NCBI RefSeq assembly: GCF_000170895.1
Contig: NZ_ABCS01000047.1
Span: forward strand, 1 to 64,000
DNA: 64,000 nucleotides
Origin: Plesiocystis pacifica SIR-1
Lineage (GTDB): Bacteria; Myxococcota_A; Polyangia; Nannocystales; Nannocystaceae
Direction: 5' to 3'
The notes beneath the pieces were generated by a model, which saw only the letters and a list, made by a program, of their open reading frames with translations, made no database searches and had not been told where the DNA came from. Made by a program: the position numbers and the translations under genes. This document shows, one piece after another, positions 34,102 to 41,272 of this stretch (positions are counted from its first letter, which is position 1; every line of letters starts with the position of its first letter).

Positions 34102-35550
34102 ATGGCCGAGAGCTCTCAGATGGAAGCCGTCGAGCTGACCGTGCGCATTCACGACCTGGCGCACGGCGGGGCGGGGGTGGGTCGGCCCGAGTCCGAGACC
34201 GGGACCCCCGAGGGCGAAGCGGAGACTCGCGTCTGCTTCGTCGACGGAGCGCTGCCCGGGGAGCGCGTGCGCATGCGCGTGGACACCGAGAACAAGCGCT
34301 GGTTGCGGGGACACTGCGTCGAGGTGCTCGAGGCGGCGCCAGAGCGCAGCGAGGCGCCCTGCGCCCTGGCCGATCGCTGCGGCGGCTGCGGCTGGCAGCA
34401 CGTCGAAGCCAGCGCCCAGGCCAAGCTCAAGGCCAAGATCGTCGAGGGCCAGCTGCGGCGCCTGCCGGTGGTCGTGGCCGAGTCCCTGCCGAGCCCCTCG
34501 CCCCTGGGCTACCGCCGGCGCGCGCGGGTCCACTACCGCAAGACCGCCGCGGGCCTCGAGCTGGGCTTTTACGGCCAGCGCAGCCACGCGATCGTCGACT
34601 GCGCGACCTGCCCGGTCCTCGACCCGGCCCTCGACTGGGCCGTGCAGCAGGTCCGCGCGTGGGCGCAGTGGCTGCCCGAGCGCGGCGAGGTCGTGGGCCT
34701 GAGCAACGGCAGCGAGGTGGTCCTGGGCCTCCCGGGCGTGCGCCATGACCCGGAGCTCGAGGCGGCGATCCGCGCGGTCCTCGGCGAGCCCAAAGACGGC
34801 GAAGACAGCGAAGAGTCCAAGGAGCCCGTGCTCCTGGGCGTGCAGCTGCGCGGCGGCCGGGAGCGCGTCGGCGTGGGCCGGACCCACCTCGAGCTCGACG
34901 GCGACGGCCCCACGCCGCCCGTGAGCCAGGGGCCCTTCACCTTCAGCCAGGCCCAGGCCGCCCAAAACCGCAACCTCGTCGAGCACGTCGCCGCGCGCGT
35001 GCGCGAGAGCGGCCGGGACGCCCGGGTGCTCGAGCTCCACGCGGGCGTGGGCAACTTCTCCCGGGTGCTCGCGCGCTCGGCCAAGGCCGTGTGGGCCGTC
35101 GACGGCGACCGCGAGGCCATCGCCAACCTCCAGCGCACCGCCGAGCGCTGGGGCCTGCGCATCAACGCCAAGCGCGGCCAGGCCGAGCGCCTGCTCGCCA
35201 AGCTGGCCACGAGCGGGCGGCGCTACGACGTCGTGGTCCTCGATCCGCCGCGCTCGGGCATCGGGGAGGCCGCGGCTCGGGACCTCCTGTCCGTGGTCCG
35301 CGATCGGGTCGTCTACGTGTCCTGCGACCCCGCGACCCTGGCGCGGGACCTGGCCGTGCTGCTCGCCGAGGGCTCGGGCCTCGAGCTCGCCGACCTGCGG
35401 GTGTTCGACATGATGCCGATGACCCCGGAGGTCGAGGTCGTGGCGACGCTCAACCGCGTCGGCCCGAGCCCCGAGCCGCCCGGGCGCGCCAAGCCTGGGG
35501 GCAAGGGCAAAAAGGGCGCCAAGAAGGGCAGGGGAGGCCCGCGGCGGTGA
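34102..35550 (+). CDS. rlmD: RlmD-like 23S rRNA (uracil-C5) methyltransferase
   Basis: At 482 residues this fits the TRAM plus SAM-methyltransferase family that makes 5-methyluridine in rRNA. The N-terminal TRAM region (ELTVRIHDLAHGGAGVGRP, VDGALPGERVRMRV) is followed by the iron-sulfur cysteines C-x5-C-x2-C in CALADRCGGCGW, with the fourth in VDCATCP. The SAM loop is LELHAGVGNFSR; VVLDPPRSG and the nucleophile in YVSCDPATLARD follow. A C-terminal Glu base lies in TPEVEVVATL, where RlmD usually has QTHHVE. A Lys/Gly-rich tail is added. ATG at 34102. The stop overlaps holA as GTGA. RlmC, RlmCD and TrmA are alternatives; the Fe-S motif favours RlmD. Confidence 0.87.
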   Translation: MAESSQMEAVELTVRIHDLAHGGAGVGRPESETGTPEGEAETRVCFVDGALPGERVRMRVDTENKRWLRGHCVEVLEAAPERSEAPCALADRCGGCGWQHVEASAQAKLKAKIVEGQLRRLPVVVAESLPSPSPLGYRRRARVHYRKTAAGLELGFYGQRSHAIVDCATCPVLDPALDWAVQQVRAWAQWLPERGEVVGLSNGSEVVLGLPGVRHDPELEAAIRAVLGEPKDGEDSEESKEPVLLGVQLRGGRERVGVGRTHLELDGDGPTPPVSQGPFTFSQAQAAQNRNLVEHVAARVRESGRDARVLELHAGVGNFSRVLARSAKAVWAVDGDREAIANLQRTAERWGLRINAKRGQAERLLAKLATSGRRYDVVVLDPPRSGIGEAAARDLLSVVRDRVVYVSCDPATLARDLAVLLAEGSGLELADLRVFDMMPMTPEVEVVATLNRVGPSPEPPGRAKPGGKGKKGAKKGRGGPRR

Positions 35551-36638
35551 AGGACCTGCTCGACGCCGCCAAGAACGGCCAGCTCGCCCCGGTCTACCTG
35601 CTGTGGGGCGAGGACTCGGCAGCCGTCAAGGCGGTGGTCGACGCGGTCCGCGAGGCCGTGCTCCGCCCCGGCGGCGTGTCGACGGGCATGGAGGCCTTCA
35701 ACCACGAGCGCTTCGACGCCCCCTACGTGCTCGCCGCCGCCGAGGTGCTCAACGCCTGCGGCCAGGTCCCGATGATGGCCGATCGGCGCCTCGTCGAGCT
35801 GAGCAACCCCGAGGACTTCGGCAAGCACAAGCGCGCCGAGGAGCTCGACGGCGAGGTCAAGGCCCTCGAGTCCAAGCGCGACGACGCGATCGGGGCGCTC
35901 ATCGAGTACTTCGACGACCCCAACCCGACCACGGTGCTGATCATCACCAGCGCCGGCATCAACGGCACCTCCAAGCTGGTCAAGGCGGCCAAGAAGGCCA
36001 AGGGGGTCGTCGAGCGCAAGCTCGCCCCGGCCTCGGAGCAAGAGGCGGCCGACGAGCTCCTCGACGAGGCCCAGCGCCGCCAGCTGCCCCTGACCCGGGG
36101 CGGCGCCCAGGCCCTCGTCGCGGCGGTCGGCACGAGCCTCGCCGATCTCGTCCCCGCCCTCGAGCGCGCCGTGGCCTTCGCCGAGGGGGCGTCCGTCGAG
36201 CGCGAGCACGTCGAGGCCGTGGTCGCGACCACGCGCGAGGCCAACGTCTTCGATCTCACTGACGCCGTCGGCCGGGGCGATCACGTCCGCGCCCTCGAGA
36301 TCCTCGCGCACATGTTCCGCACGGCTGAGAAGGACCCCGGCCAGGCCATGCGCCTGCTCGGCATGCTGACCTGGCAGATGCGGCGGCTGTGCACCGTGGC
36401 CTTCGCCCGCGACCCCGCCCGGGCCCTCAACATCAAGCCCTTCGCGGTCCGCAAGCTCCAGCAGCAGGCCTCGCGCTTCGACGAGCGCCGGCTCCGGGCC
36501 GCCTACGCCGGCCTCGCGCGCCTCGACTCGGACCTCAAGGGCGGCTCGAAGCTCGCCTACGAGTCGCCCTACGTCGCGCTGCAGCGGTGGATCCTCGACA
36601 CCTGCGGCGCGCTCCCGGGCGTCGATCCGCTGGGGTGA
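35547..36638 (+). CDS. holA: DNA polymerase III delta subunit
   Basis: The delta subunit opens the sliding clamp in the clamp-loader complex. The 363-residue protein begins at a GTG overlapping the upstream TGA. N-terminal features match HolA: APVYLLWGEDSAAVKAVVDAVRE, the DAPYVLAAAEVLNACGQVPMMADRRLVEL block, and TTVLIITSAG. The lid domain (LPLTRGGAQALVAAVG with LADLVPALERAVAFA) is followed by the helical collar (VFDLTDAVGRGDHVRALEIL, then LLGMLTWQMRRL). There is a helical insertion of about 25 residues (KRAEELDGEVKALESKRDD) not seen in E. coli. The rpsT gene lies convergently downstream, as holA-rpsT neighbours often do in bacteria. Confidence 0.9.
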   Translation: MKDLLDAAKNGQLAPVYLLWGEDSAAVKAVVDAVREAVLRPGGVSTGMEAFNHERFDAPYVLAAAEVLNACGQVPMMADRRLVELSNPEDFGKHKRAEELDGEVKALESKRDDAIGALIEYFDDPNPTTVLIITSAGINGTSKLVKAAKKAKGVVERKLAPASEQEAADELLDEAQRRQLPLTRGGAQALVAAVGTSLADLVPALERAVAFAEGASVEREHVEAVVATTREANVFDLTDAVGRGDHVRALEILAHMFRTAEKDPGQAMRLLGMLTWQMRRLCTVAFARDPARALNIKPFAVRKLQQQASRFDERRLRAAYAGLARLDSDLKGGSKLAYESPYVALQRWILDTCGALPGVDPLG

Positions 36639-36657
36639 GCGCCCGAAGGCGAACGAG

Positions 36658-36690
36658 AAGAGCCCCGCTCGCGGGCGCGAGGGGGCTCTT
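36658..36690. terminator. strong bidirectional hairpin between holA and rpsT
   Basis: Left arm AAGAGCCCCGCTCGCG (36658-36673) pairs with CGCGAGGGGGCTCTT (36676-36690) with one bulge and a two-base turn. It sits between convergent genes; a short T-tract follows the right arm on the plus strand and T residues opposite AAGA on the minus strand. Intrinsic terminator for both genes. Confidence 0.8.
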
Positions 36691-36725
36691 TGCTCTTGGG
36701 ATGGCTGAGCGGTGACGAGGCGAGG

Positions 36726-36998
36726 TCAGGCTTGGGCCGCCGCCTTGTTGACGGCCACGGTCAGGCGCGAGGCGTAGCGGGAGGCGGTCCGGCGGTGGAT
36801 GACGCCCTTGGAGTTGGCCTTGCCGATGGCGTGGAGGGCCTGGGGGAGGGTGCTCTGGGCGGTCTCGAGGTCGCCCTCTTCGATGGCCCGGCGGACGCGC
36901 TTGATGTAGGTCCGCATGGTGCTCAGGTGGAGCAAGTTGCGGGCGCGCCGCTTGAGGCGTTGACGGTTGCGCTTTTCGGCCTGCTTATGGTTCGCCAT
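36726..36998 (-). CDS. rpsT: 30S ribosomal protein S20
   Basis: This 90-residue basic helical protein is S20, which binds 16S rRNA in the body of the small subunit. Characteristic phrases are MANHKQAEKRNRQRLKRRARN, RTYIKRVRRAIEEGD and GVIHRRTASRYASRL. The ATG at 36998 gives the canonical MANHK start; an upstream in-frame ATG at 37064 would add a non-homologous leader and is rejected. It stands alone, convergent to holA. The 146-bp gap before the divergent cyclophilin gene must hold its promoter. Confidence 0.97.
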   Translation of the reverse strand: MANHKQAEKRNRQRLKRRARNLLHLSTMRTYIKRVRRAIEEGDLETAQSTLPQALHAIGKANSKGVIHRRTASRYASRLTVAVNKAAAQA

Positions 36999-37144
36999 GG
37001 TCGAGTCTCGTCTCGTGGGGGTCTCGTCGTGCTCGTTCCGCGAGTTCGCGGCCCTGGCCGCCATCCCGGGGCCGAGGGTCGCCTGTTGTGTCCCTTTCCC
37101 CGGGGCTTGTCAAGCAGGTCCGGGCCAGTCACCCTGGCCCCCGG

Positions 37145-38062
37145 ATGCGTCCGCACTCTCGCCCAGGCTCCCCCCGCCCCCGCCTCGCCCTCGTCGCTGG
37201 CGTGGGCGCCGCGCTCGTGTGCACTGGGCTCTGTGCCTGCGTGTTCACCCCTCCGCCGCCCTTGCCGGGGGAAGAGGAGGCCGAGCCCCTCGGCCGCGGG
37301 CGGACGGCCCAGGGCCCAGGGCCTGGGGCAGGCGGGGCAGGCGGGGCAGGCGGGGCTGGCGGGGCGTCGACGAGCGAAGACGGCCGGGATGTGCGCGAGT
37401 TCACCCGCGGGCAGGAGGCCCCGGTGGGCATGAGCCTCGACGAGATTCGCGCCTACAACGAGGCCCAGGGCGACCCCGTCGAGGGCTTCGTGGACATCGA
37501 CGTGGCCCTCGCCGGGATCCCGGGCCCCGCCGACGGCGAGCTGTGGGCCGAGATCGTCACCAGCCGCGGCGTGATCGACTGCCGGCTGTTCGAGCGCCTG
37601 ACCCCGGTCACCGTCGCCAACTTCGTGGCCCTCTCTCGGGGCTTGCGGCCCTGGTACGACCGCGACGCCGACGCCTGGGTCGACGGCGAGCCCTACTACG
37701 ACGGCTCGACCTTCCACCGCGTCATCCCGGGCTTCATGATCCAAGGCGGCGACCCCACGGCGACGGGCCGGGGCAACCCGGGCTACGTCATCCCCGACGA
37801 GGTCCACCCCGAGCTCGCCCACGACGGCGGCGCCCTGAGCATGGCCAACAAGGGCCCGAACACCGGCAGCGCCCAGTTCTTCGTGGTGCTCGAGCCGGCC
37901 CCGCACCTCGACGGCGCGCACACGGTGTTCGGCCGGTGCACGGTCGGCGGGGTCGAGGTCGCCAACGCCATCGCCAGCGTGGCCGTGGGCGCCAACGACA
38001 AGCCCGTCGAGGACGAGCGCGTCGAGACGGTCCGCATCGTCCGTCGCCCGCCCTCGGAGTGA
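37145..38062 (+). CDS. lipoprotein cyclophilin-type peptidyl-prolyl isomerase
   Basis: The 305-residue protein is predicted to be a membrane-anchored cyclophilin catalysing proline isomerisation in the periplasm. ATG 37145 gives a lipoprotein signal with acylated Cys32 in LCAC; a GTG at 37088 is less likely. A Pro/Gly linker with a (GGA)n run (about residues 75-92) follows. The cyclophilin domain occupies about residues 125-300: STFHRVIPGFMIQGGDPTATGRGNPG with the catalytic Arg and Gln, then SMANKGPNTGSAQFFV and HLDGAHTVFGR. An insertion (GLRPWYDRDADAWVDGEPY) lies before the catalytic loop. The GGCAGGCGG tandem repeat at about 37325-37370 encodes the Gly/Ala linker. It is divergent from rpsT. 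Confidence 0.92.
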   Translation: MRPHSRPGSPRPRLALVAGVGAALVCTGLCACVFTPPPPLPGEEEAEPLGRGRTAQGPGPGAGGAGGAGGAGGASTSEDGRDVREFTRGQEAPVGMSLDEIRAYNEAQGDPVEGFVDIDVALAGIPGPADGELWAEIVTSRGVIDCRLFERLTPVTVANFVALSRGLRPWYDRDADAWVDGEPYYDGSTFHRVIPGFMIQGGDPTATGRGNPGYVIPDEVHPELAHDGGALSMANKGPNTGSAQFFVVLEPAPHLDGAHTVFGRCTVGGVEVANAIASVAVGANDKPVEDERVETVRIVRRPPSE

Positions 38063-38473
38063 GCTGGCAGCCTGACGGAGGGCGAGGGCGCCTGGGATCC
38101 TGCGTTGCGCTGCAGCGTGGGCAAAGTCATGCTCGTGCGCTCAAAAAATACGGGCACATCGCTGCCCGGCAAATGCTCATAGTTTGATCTTGCAGAGGCG
38201 CGTGCTTCGTCGGCCCGAGGGTCCGCGTCGTCGCCAGGATTGTTTGCCTGGGGGTGGCAGGCGGATATGTCGTATTTTTCAATTTGCGGCCAAGCTCACG
38301 CGAGCGGTGTCCCCCGCGAGCTGGGACGATCTCGCTTGGATGGACGGTGGTGGGTCTGGAGCGCGCGTCAACGTTCGCTGTCCCGAGCATCAGCCACGCA
38401 CTTTCGGGAACACTACAGTGCGGGCGCTACGCTTTACGCCGAGGGCGCAATCGACATATTCGGGACCCCGGTC
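38063..38473. other. 411-bp gene-free region upstream of kinase C
   Basis: No convincing coding frame, tRNA or repeat is seen. Base composition is clearly lower in G+C than the neighbours in two patches (about 38145-38185 with CTCAAAAAATACGGG, and 38270-38290 with CGTATTTTTCAATTTG), which probably hold the promoter of the kinase gene. I could not fix a sigma-70 or sigma-54 box. Confidence 0.5.
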
Positions 38474-40630
38474 ATGGCGAGGTCCAGCACATCCAACACG
38501 GCGTCCGGGCGGTGGGCGGCGCCAGAGCGCCTGGGCCGCTACCTCTTGCTGCGCTCGATCGGCGCGGGGGGCATGGGTGAGGTGTTCGCGGCCTGGGACC
38601 CCCGGCTCGAGCGCGAGGTCGCCGTCAAGGTGCTCACGCTCCTGGGCGAGGACTCGGCCGGCCGGGCGCTGTCGGAGGCCCGCTGCCTCGCGCGCCTGCG
38701 CCACCCCAACGTCGTCGGCGTCCACGAGGTCGGCGAGTGCGGCGGGCGGGTGTTCATCGTCATGGAGCTCATCGACGGGCCGAACGCGCGGGTCTGGCTG
38801 GGCAGCGCGGCGCGCTCGTGGGAGCAGATCCTCGACGTGCTCGCGGGGGCCGGGCGGGGGCTGGTGGCGATCCACGACGCGGGCCTGCACCACGGGGACT
38901 TCAAGCCCGCGAACGTCCTCGTCGACCGGGACGGGCGGGCGCGGGTCGTCGACTTTGGCCTCGCGGGGGCGGTCGAGCCGGGCTGGCGCCGGCGGGCGAG
39001 CACCTCCAAGCTCGACGTCGACGCGCTCGTGGCCGAGGCCGCGGGCTGGGCCGCCGAGCATCTGGAGGGCCCAGGCGCGCCAGCGCGGAGTGATTCCTGG
39101 ACTGGGACCGGGACCGGGACCGACGGCCTGTCCGTGGCCGGGACCGTGCCCTACATGGCCCCCGAGCGCCTCACCGGCGCGGCCGGGGACGCGCGCTCGG
39201 ACCAGTTCAGCCTGTGCGTGGTGCTGTGGGAGGCCATCCATGGCGTGCGGCCCTTCGTGGGCGGGTCGGCGGAGCAGCTGCTGAGCGCGATCGCGGTGGG
39301 TCGGGTCAGCAGCGGGGCCCAGCACGGCTCGACGATGGCGCCGAGCCTGGCCCGAGAGCTCGACGCGATCTTGCTGCGCGGCCTCGAGCCCGACCCGGGG
39401 CGGCGCTGGCCGACTCTGCGCGCGCTCTTGGACGCCCTCGACGGCCTGCGGGAGCCCGCGCGCGTTCGAGAGCGCGCAGACACACCCGCGAGCGGAGGAG
39501 GGTACCGCCTGGGCTTGGCGGGGGCCCTGGGCGCCGCGGTGGTCCTCGGCTTGGGCTTGTTCGCGCAGGCCGAGCCCCCGGGCCCGGGCCCGATCGCGCC
39601 CGCGTTGGCCGAGGCCGACGAGCTGGGCGCCTGCGCCCCCGTGTTCGACGGCCCTCGCGGCGACCCGGGCAGCCCGAGCTGGCGCGCCTGGACCGAGTCG
39701 GCGCGGCGGGTCGAGCTCGCCCTCGGCGTCGGGGCGCACGAGCGCGCAGCCGAGGAGTTCGAAACCCTGGCCGAGCTCCGAGAGCAGGCGGAGGGCGAGG
39801 ACTGGACCGCGCGGGCGAGCATCCGCGAGGCCGTGTGGCGGGCGGAGGTCGAGCGGGCGAGAGGGTCCTTCGAGGCCAGCGCCGCGCGCCTGGGCGAGGC
39901 CCTGGCTCGAGCGGAGCAGCAGGGCCTCGAGCGAGAGCGGCTGCGCGTATCCACGGCGCGCCTGCGGCTGTGGACCAGCGCAGGCGTGCGCGAGCGGATC
40001 GTGGGGGACGACCTGGCCCGGGTCGCCGCCTTGAGCCCGCGCCTGGAGCTCGGTTGGGTCGAGCAGCTCGACGTCGCCGTCGCGCAGCTTCGCGCCGGCG
40101 CGCGGCTCCGGAGCGTGGACACGGACGCGCTGACGGACGCGGCCTCGAAGCTCGCGGGGCTGGTCGGTTGGGAGCCCTCGCGGCTTCGCGTCGAGCGCGG
40201 GCTCGCGGAGCTCGAGCTTGCGCTGGTTCAGGGCGAGGTTGGAGCGGAGAGCCTGACTCGGGCCGAGGCCATCCTCGAGCAGGCTCGCTCGCAGCTTCAC
40301 CCCGAAGCCCCCGAGCGCGTCGCGGCCGTGGTGGTCGCCGCTCGCGTCGACGCGTGGCTCGGAGACGAGCTCCGGGCGGCAGCGCGCCTCGAGAGCTACG
40401 CCCATCGAGGTGCGCCCGCGGGGCGGGGTCTGGCGCTCGCTCGGGAGCTGCTCGCCGCCCCAGAGCCCCTGCCTCCGAGCTTGCGGGTCTACGTTCTCCA
40501 GGCCGCCTCGGAGGTGGACGACGCGGAGGCTCTACTCGCGCGCGCGTGCCCAGGGCTGAGCGAGGCGAGCGGCGGGATCACGCTCGAGCTGTGCCGGGCT
40601 CACAGCACGTTGCCCTCGAGGCAGCTGTAG
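38474..40630 (+). CDS. membrane-anchored non-RD Ser/Thr kinase (kinase C)
   Basis: ATG 38474 gives 718 residues; earlier in-frame starts add non-homologous sequence. The kinase domain (about 20-325) has glycine loop GAGGMG, catalytic Lys52 in VAVKVL and DFG at 160-162. The catalytic loop reads HHGDFKPANVL, i.e. HGD instead of HRD, making it a non-RD kinase. An insertion after DFG (DALVAEAAGWAAEHLEG, with a GTGTGT run) expands the activation loop. A transmembrane helix at about 346-364 leads to a Glu/Ala/Leu-rich helical tail with TPR-like character. Unlike kinases A and B it lacks the Cys-bounded domain. Its 3' end overlaps the convergent Cys-rich gene by 31 bp. Signal and targets unknown. 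Confidence 0.87.
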   Translation: MARSSTSNTASGRWAAPERLGRYLLLRSIGAGGMGEVFAAWDPRLEREVAVKVLTLLGEDSAGRALSEARCLARLRHPNVVGVHEVGECGGRVFIVMELIDGPNARVWLGSAARSWEQILDVLAGAGRGLVAIHDAGLHHGDFKPANVLVDRDGRARVVDFGLAGAVEPGWRRRASTSKLDVDALVAEAAGWAAEHLEGPGAPARSDSWTGTGTGTDGLSVAGTVPYMAPERLTGAAGDARSDQFSLCVVLWEAIHGVRPFVGGSAEQLLSAIAVGRVSSGAQHGSTMAPSLARELDAILLRGLEPDPGRRWPTLRALLDALDGLREPARVRERADTPASGGGYRLGLAGALGAAVVLGLGLFAQAEPPGPGPIAPALAEADELGACAPVFDGPRGDPGSPSWRAWTESARRVELALGVGAHERAAEEFETLAELREQAEGEDWTARASIREAVWRAEVERARGSFEASAARLGEALARAEQQGLERERLRVSTARLRLWTSAGVRERIVGDDLARVAALSPRLELGWVEQLDVAVAQLRAGARLRSVDTDALTDAASKLAGLVGWEPSRLRVERGLAELELALVQGEVGAESLTRAEAILEQARSQLHPEAPERVAAVVVAARVDAWLGDELRAAARLESYAHRGAPAGRGLALARELLAAPEPLPPSLRVYVLQAASEVDDAEALLARACPGLSEASGGITLELCRAHSTLPSRQL

Positions 40631-41130
40631 GTCCCGTCCTCGTTGCTGACCCCATCGTGGCACCAGACTACGGAGCCGCCGCAGGGCCCGGCGAGCATGT
40701 AGCACTGGTCCATCCCGTGGCAGCACATCGCGTACTCCTCCCCGAGCTCCGAGCCCTCGTCGTAGTCGCCCGCGCAGCCGAACACCTCGCAGTAGCTCGG
40801 GGCCTCGTAGACGCAGGTGACGTTGCCGTCTGAGGCGAGCTCGGCGAGCTCGCAGTAGACCAGCGACAGCGCCCCGCAGCCGCCCACGGGGACCTCGGCG
40901 CAGCGGCCTTGATCGCAGCACAGCTCCTCGCCCCACCACGGGCCGCGGCCTGGCGCGGTTGGTTCGCAGTAGCGAGGGTGGCCGAATTCGTCGAGCTCGT
41001 CGCAGTAGTCCGGGGCCGTCGGCCCGGCGGCGGCAGGGCCCGTCGACAGGCCGATGGCGGCGACGAAGGCGGGGATCGAGACGCGGGCGAGTCGCCCGGA
41101 GGTGGGGAAGGGAGATGCTTGACTGCGCAT
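40600..41130 (-). CDS. secreted Cys-rich protein
   Basis: This 176-residue protein is unrecognised. It has an N-terminal signal (VSIPAFVAAIGL then STGPAAAG) and a mature part of about 140 residues with 16 cysteines, an even number suggesting eight disulphides. Short repeated patterns occur: YCDELDEFGHPRYC, ELCCDQGRC, YAMCCHGMDQCYM, VVWCHDG. The protein is acidic with many Gly and Tyr. Such small Cys-rich secreted proteins are frequent in myxobacteria. The last 31 bases overlap the 3' end of the convergent kinase gene, so both coding frames are constrained there. No function can be assigned. Confidence 0.75.
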   Translation of the reverse strand: MRSQASPFPTSGRLARVSIPAFVAAIGLSTGPAAAGPTAPDYCDELDEFGHPRYCEPTAPGRGPWWGEELCCDQGRCAEVPVGGCGALSLVYCELAELASDGNVTCVYEAPSYCEVFGCAGDYDEGSELGEEYAMCCHGMDQCYMLAGPCGGSVVWCHDGVSNEDGTYSCLEGNVL

Positions 41131-41272
41131 GGCTCCGATCTAGCCAGCGCCGGCCCCGAGCGCCGCAATCGGAGCGACTCGGGGCGAGCTCGCTAGGTTC
41201 GTCAAAACGGCCCGAAGACCCGCCACGATCGAGCGCGGATCTTCGTGGCGAGGCAGCGGCGATCGATCGGGC

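Noticed and set aside
36999..37064. N-terminally extended S20 from the upstream ATG
   Set aside because: The additional 22 residues lack homology to S20; the MANHKQAEKRNRQR start is canonical.
38127..38390. Small minus-strand frame upstream of kinase C
   Set aside because: It covers the A/T-richer patches that look like promoter sequence and lacks the genome's codon bias or a ribosome-binding site.
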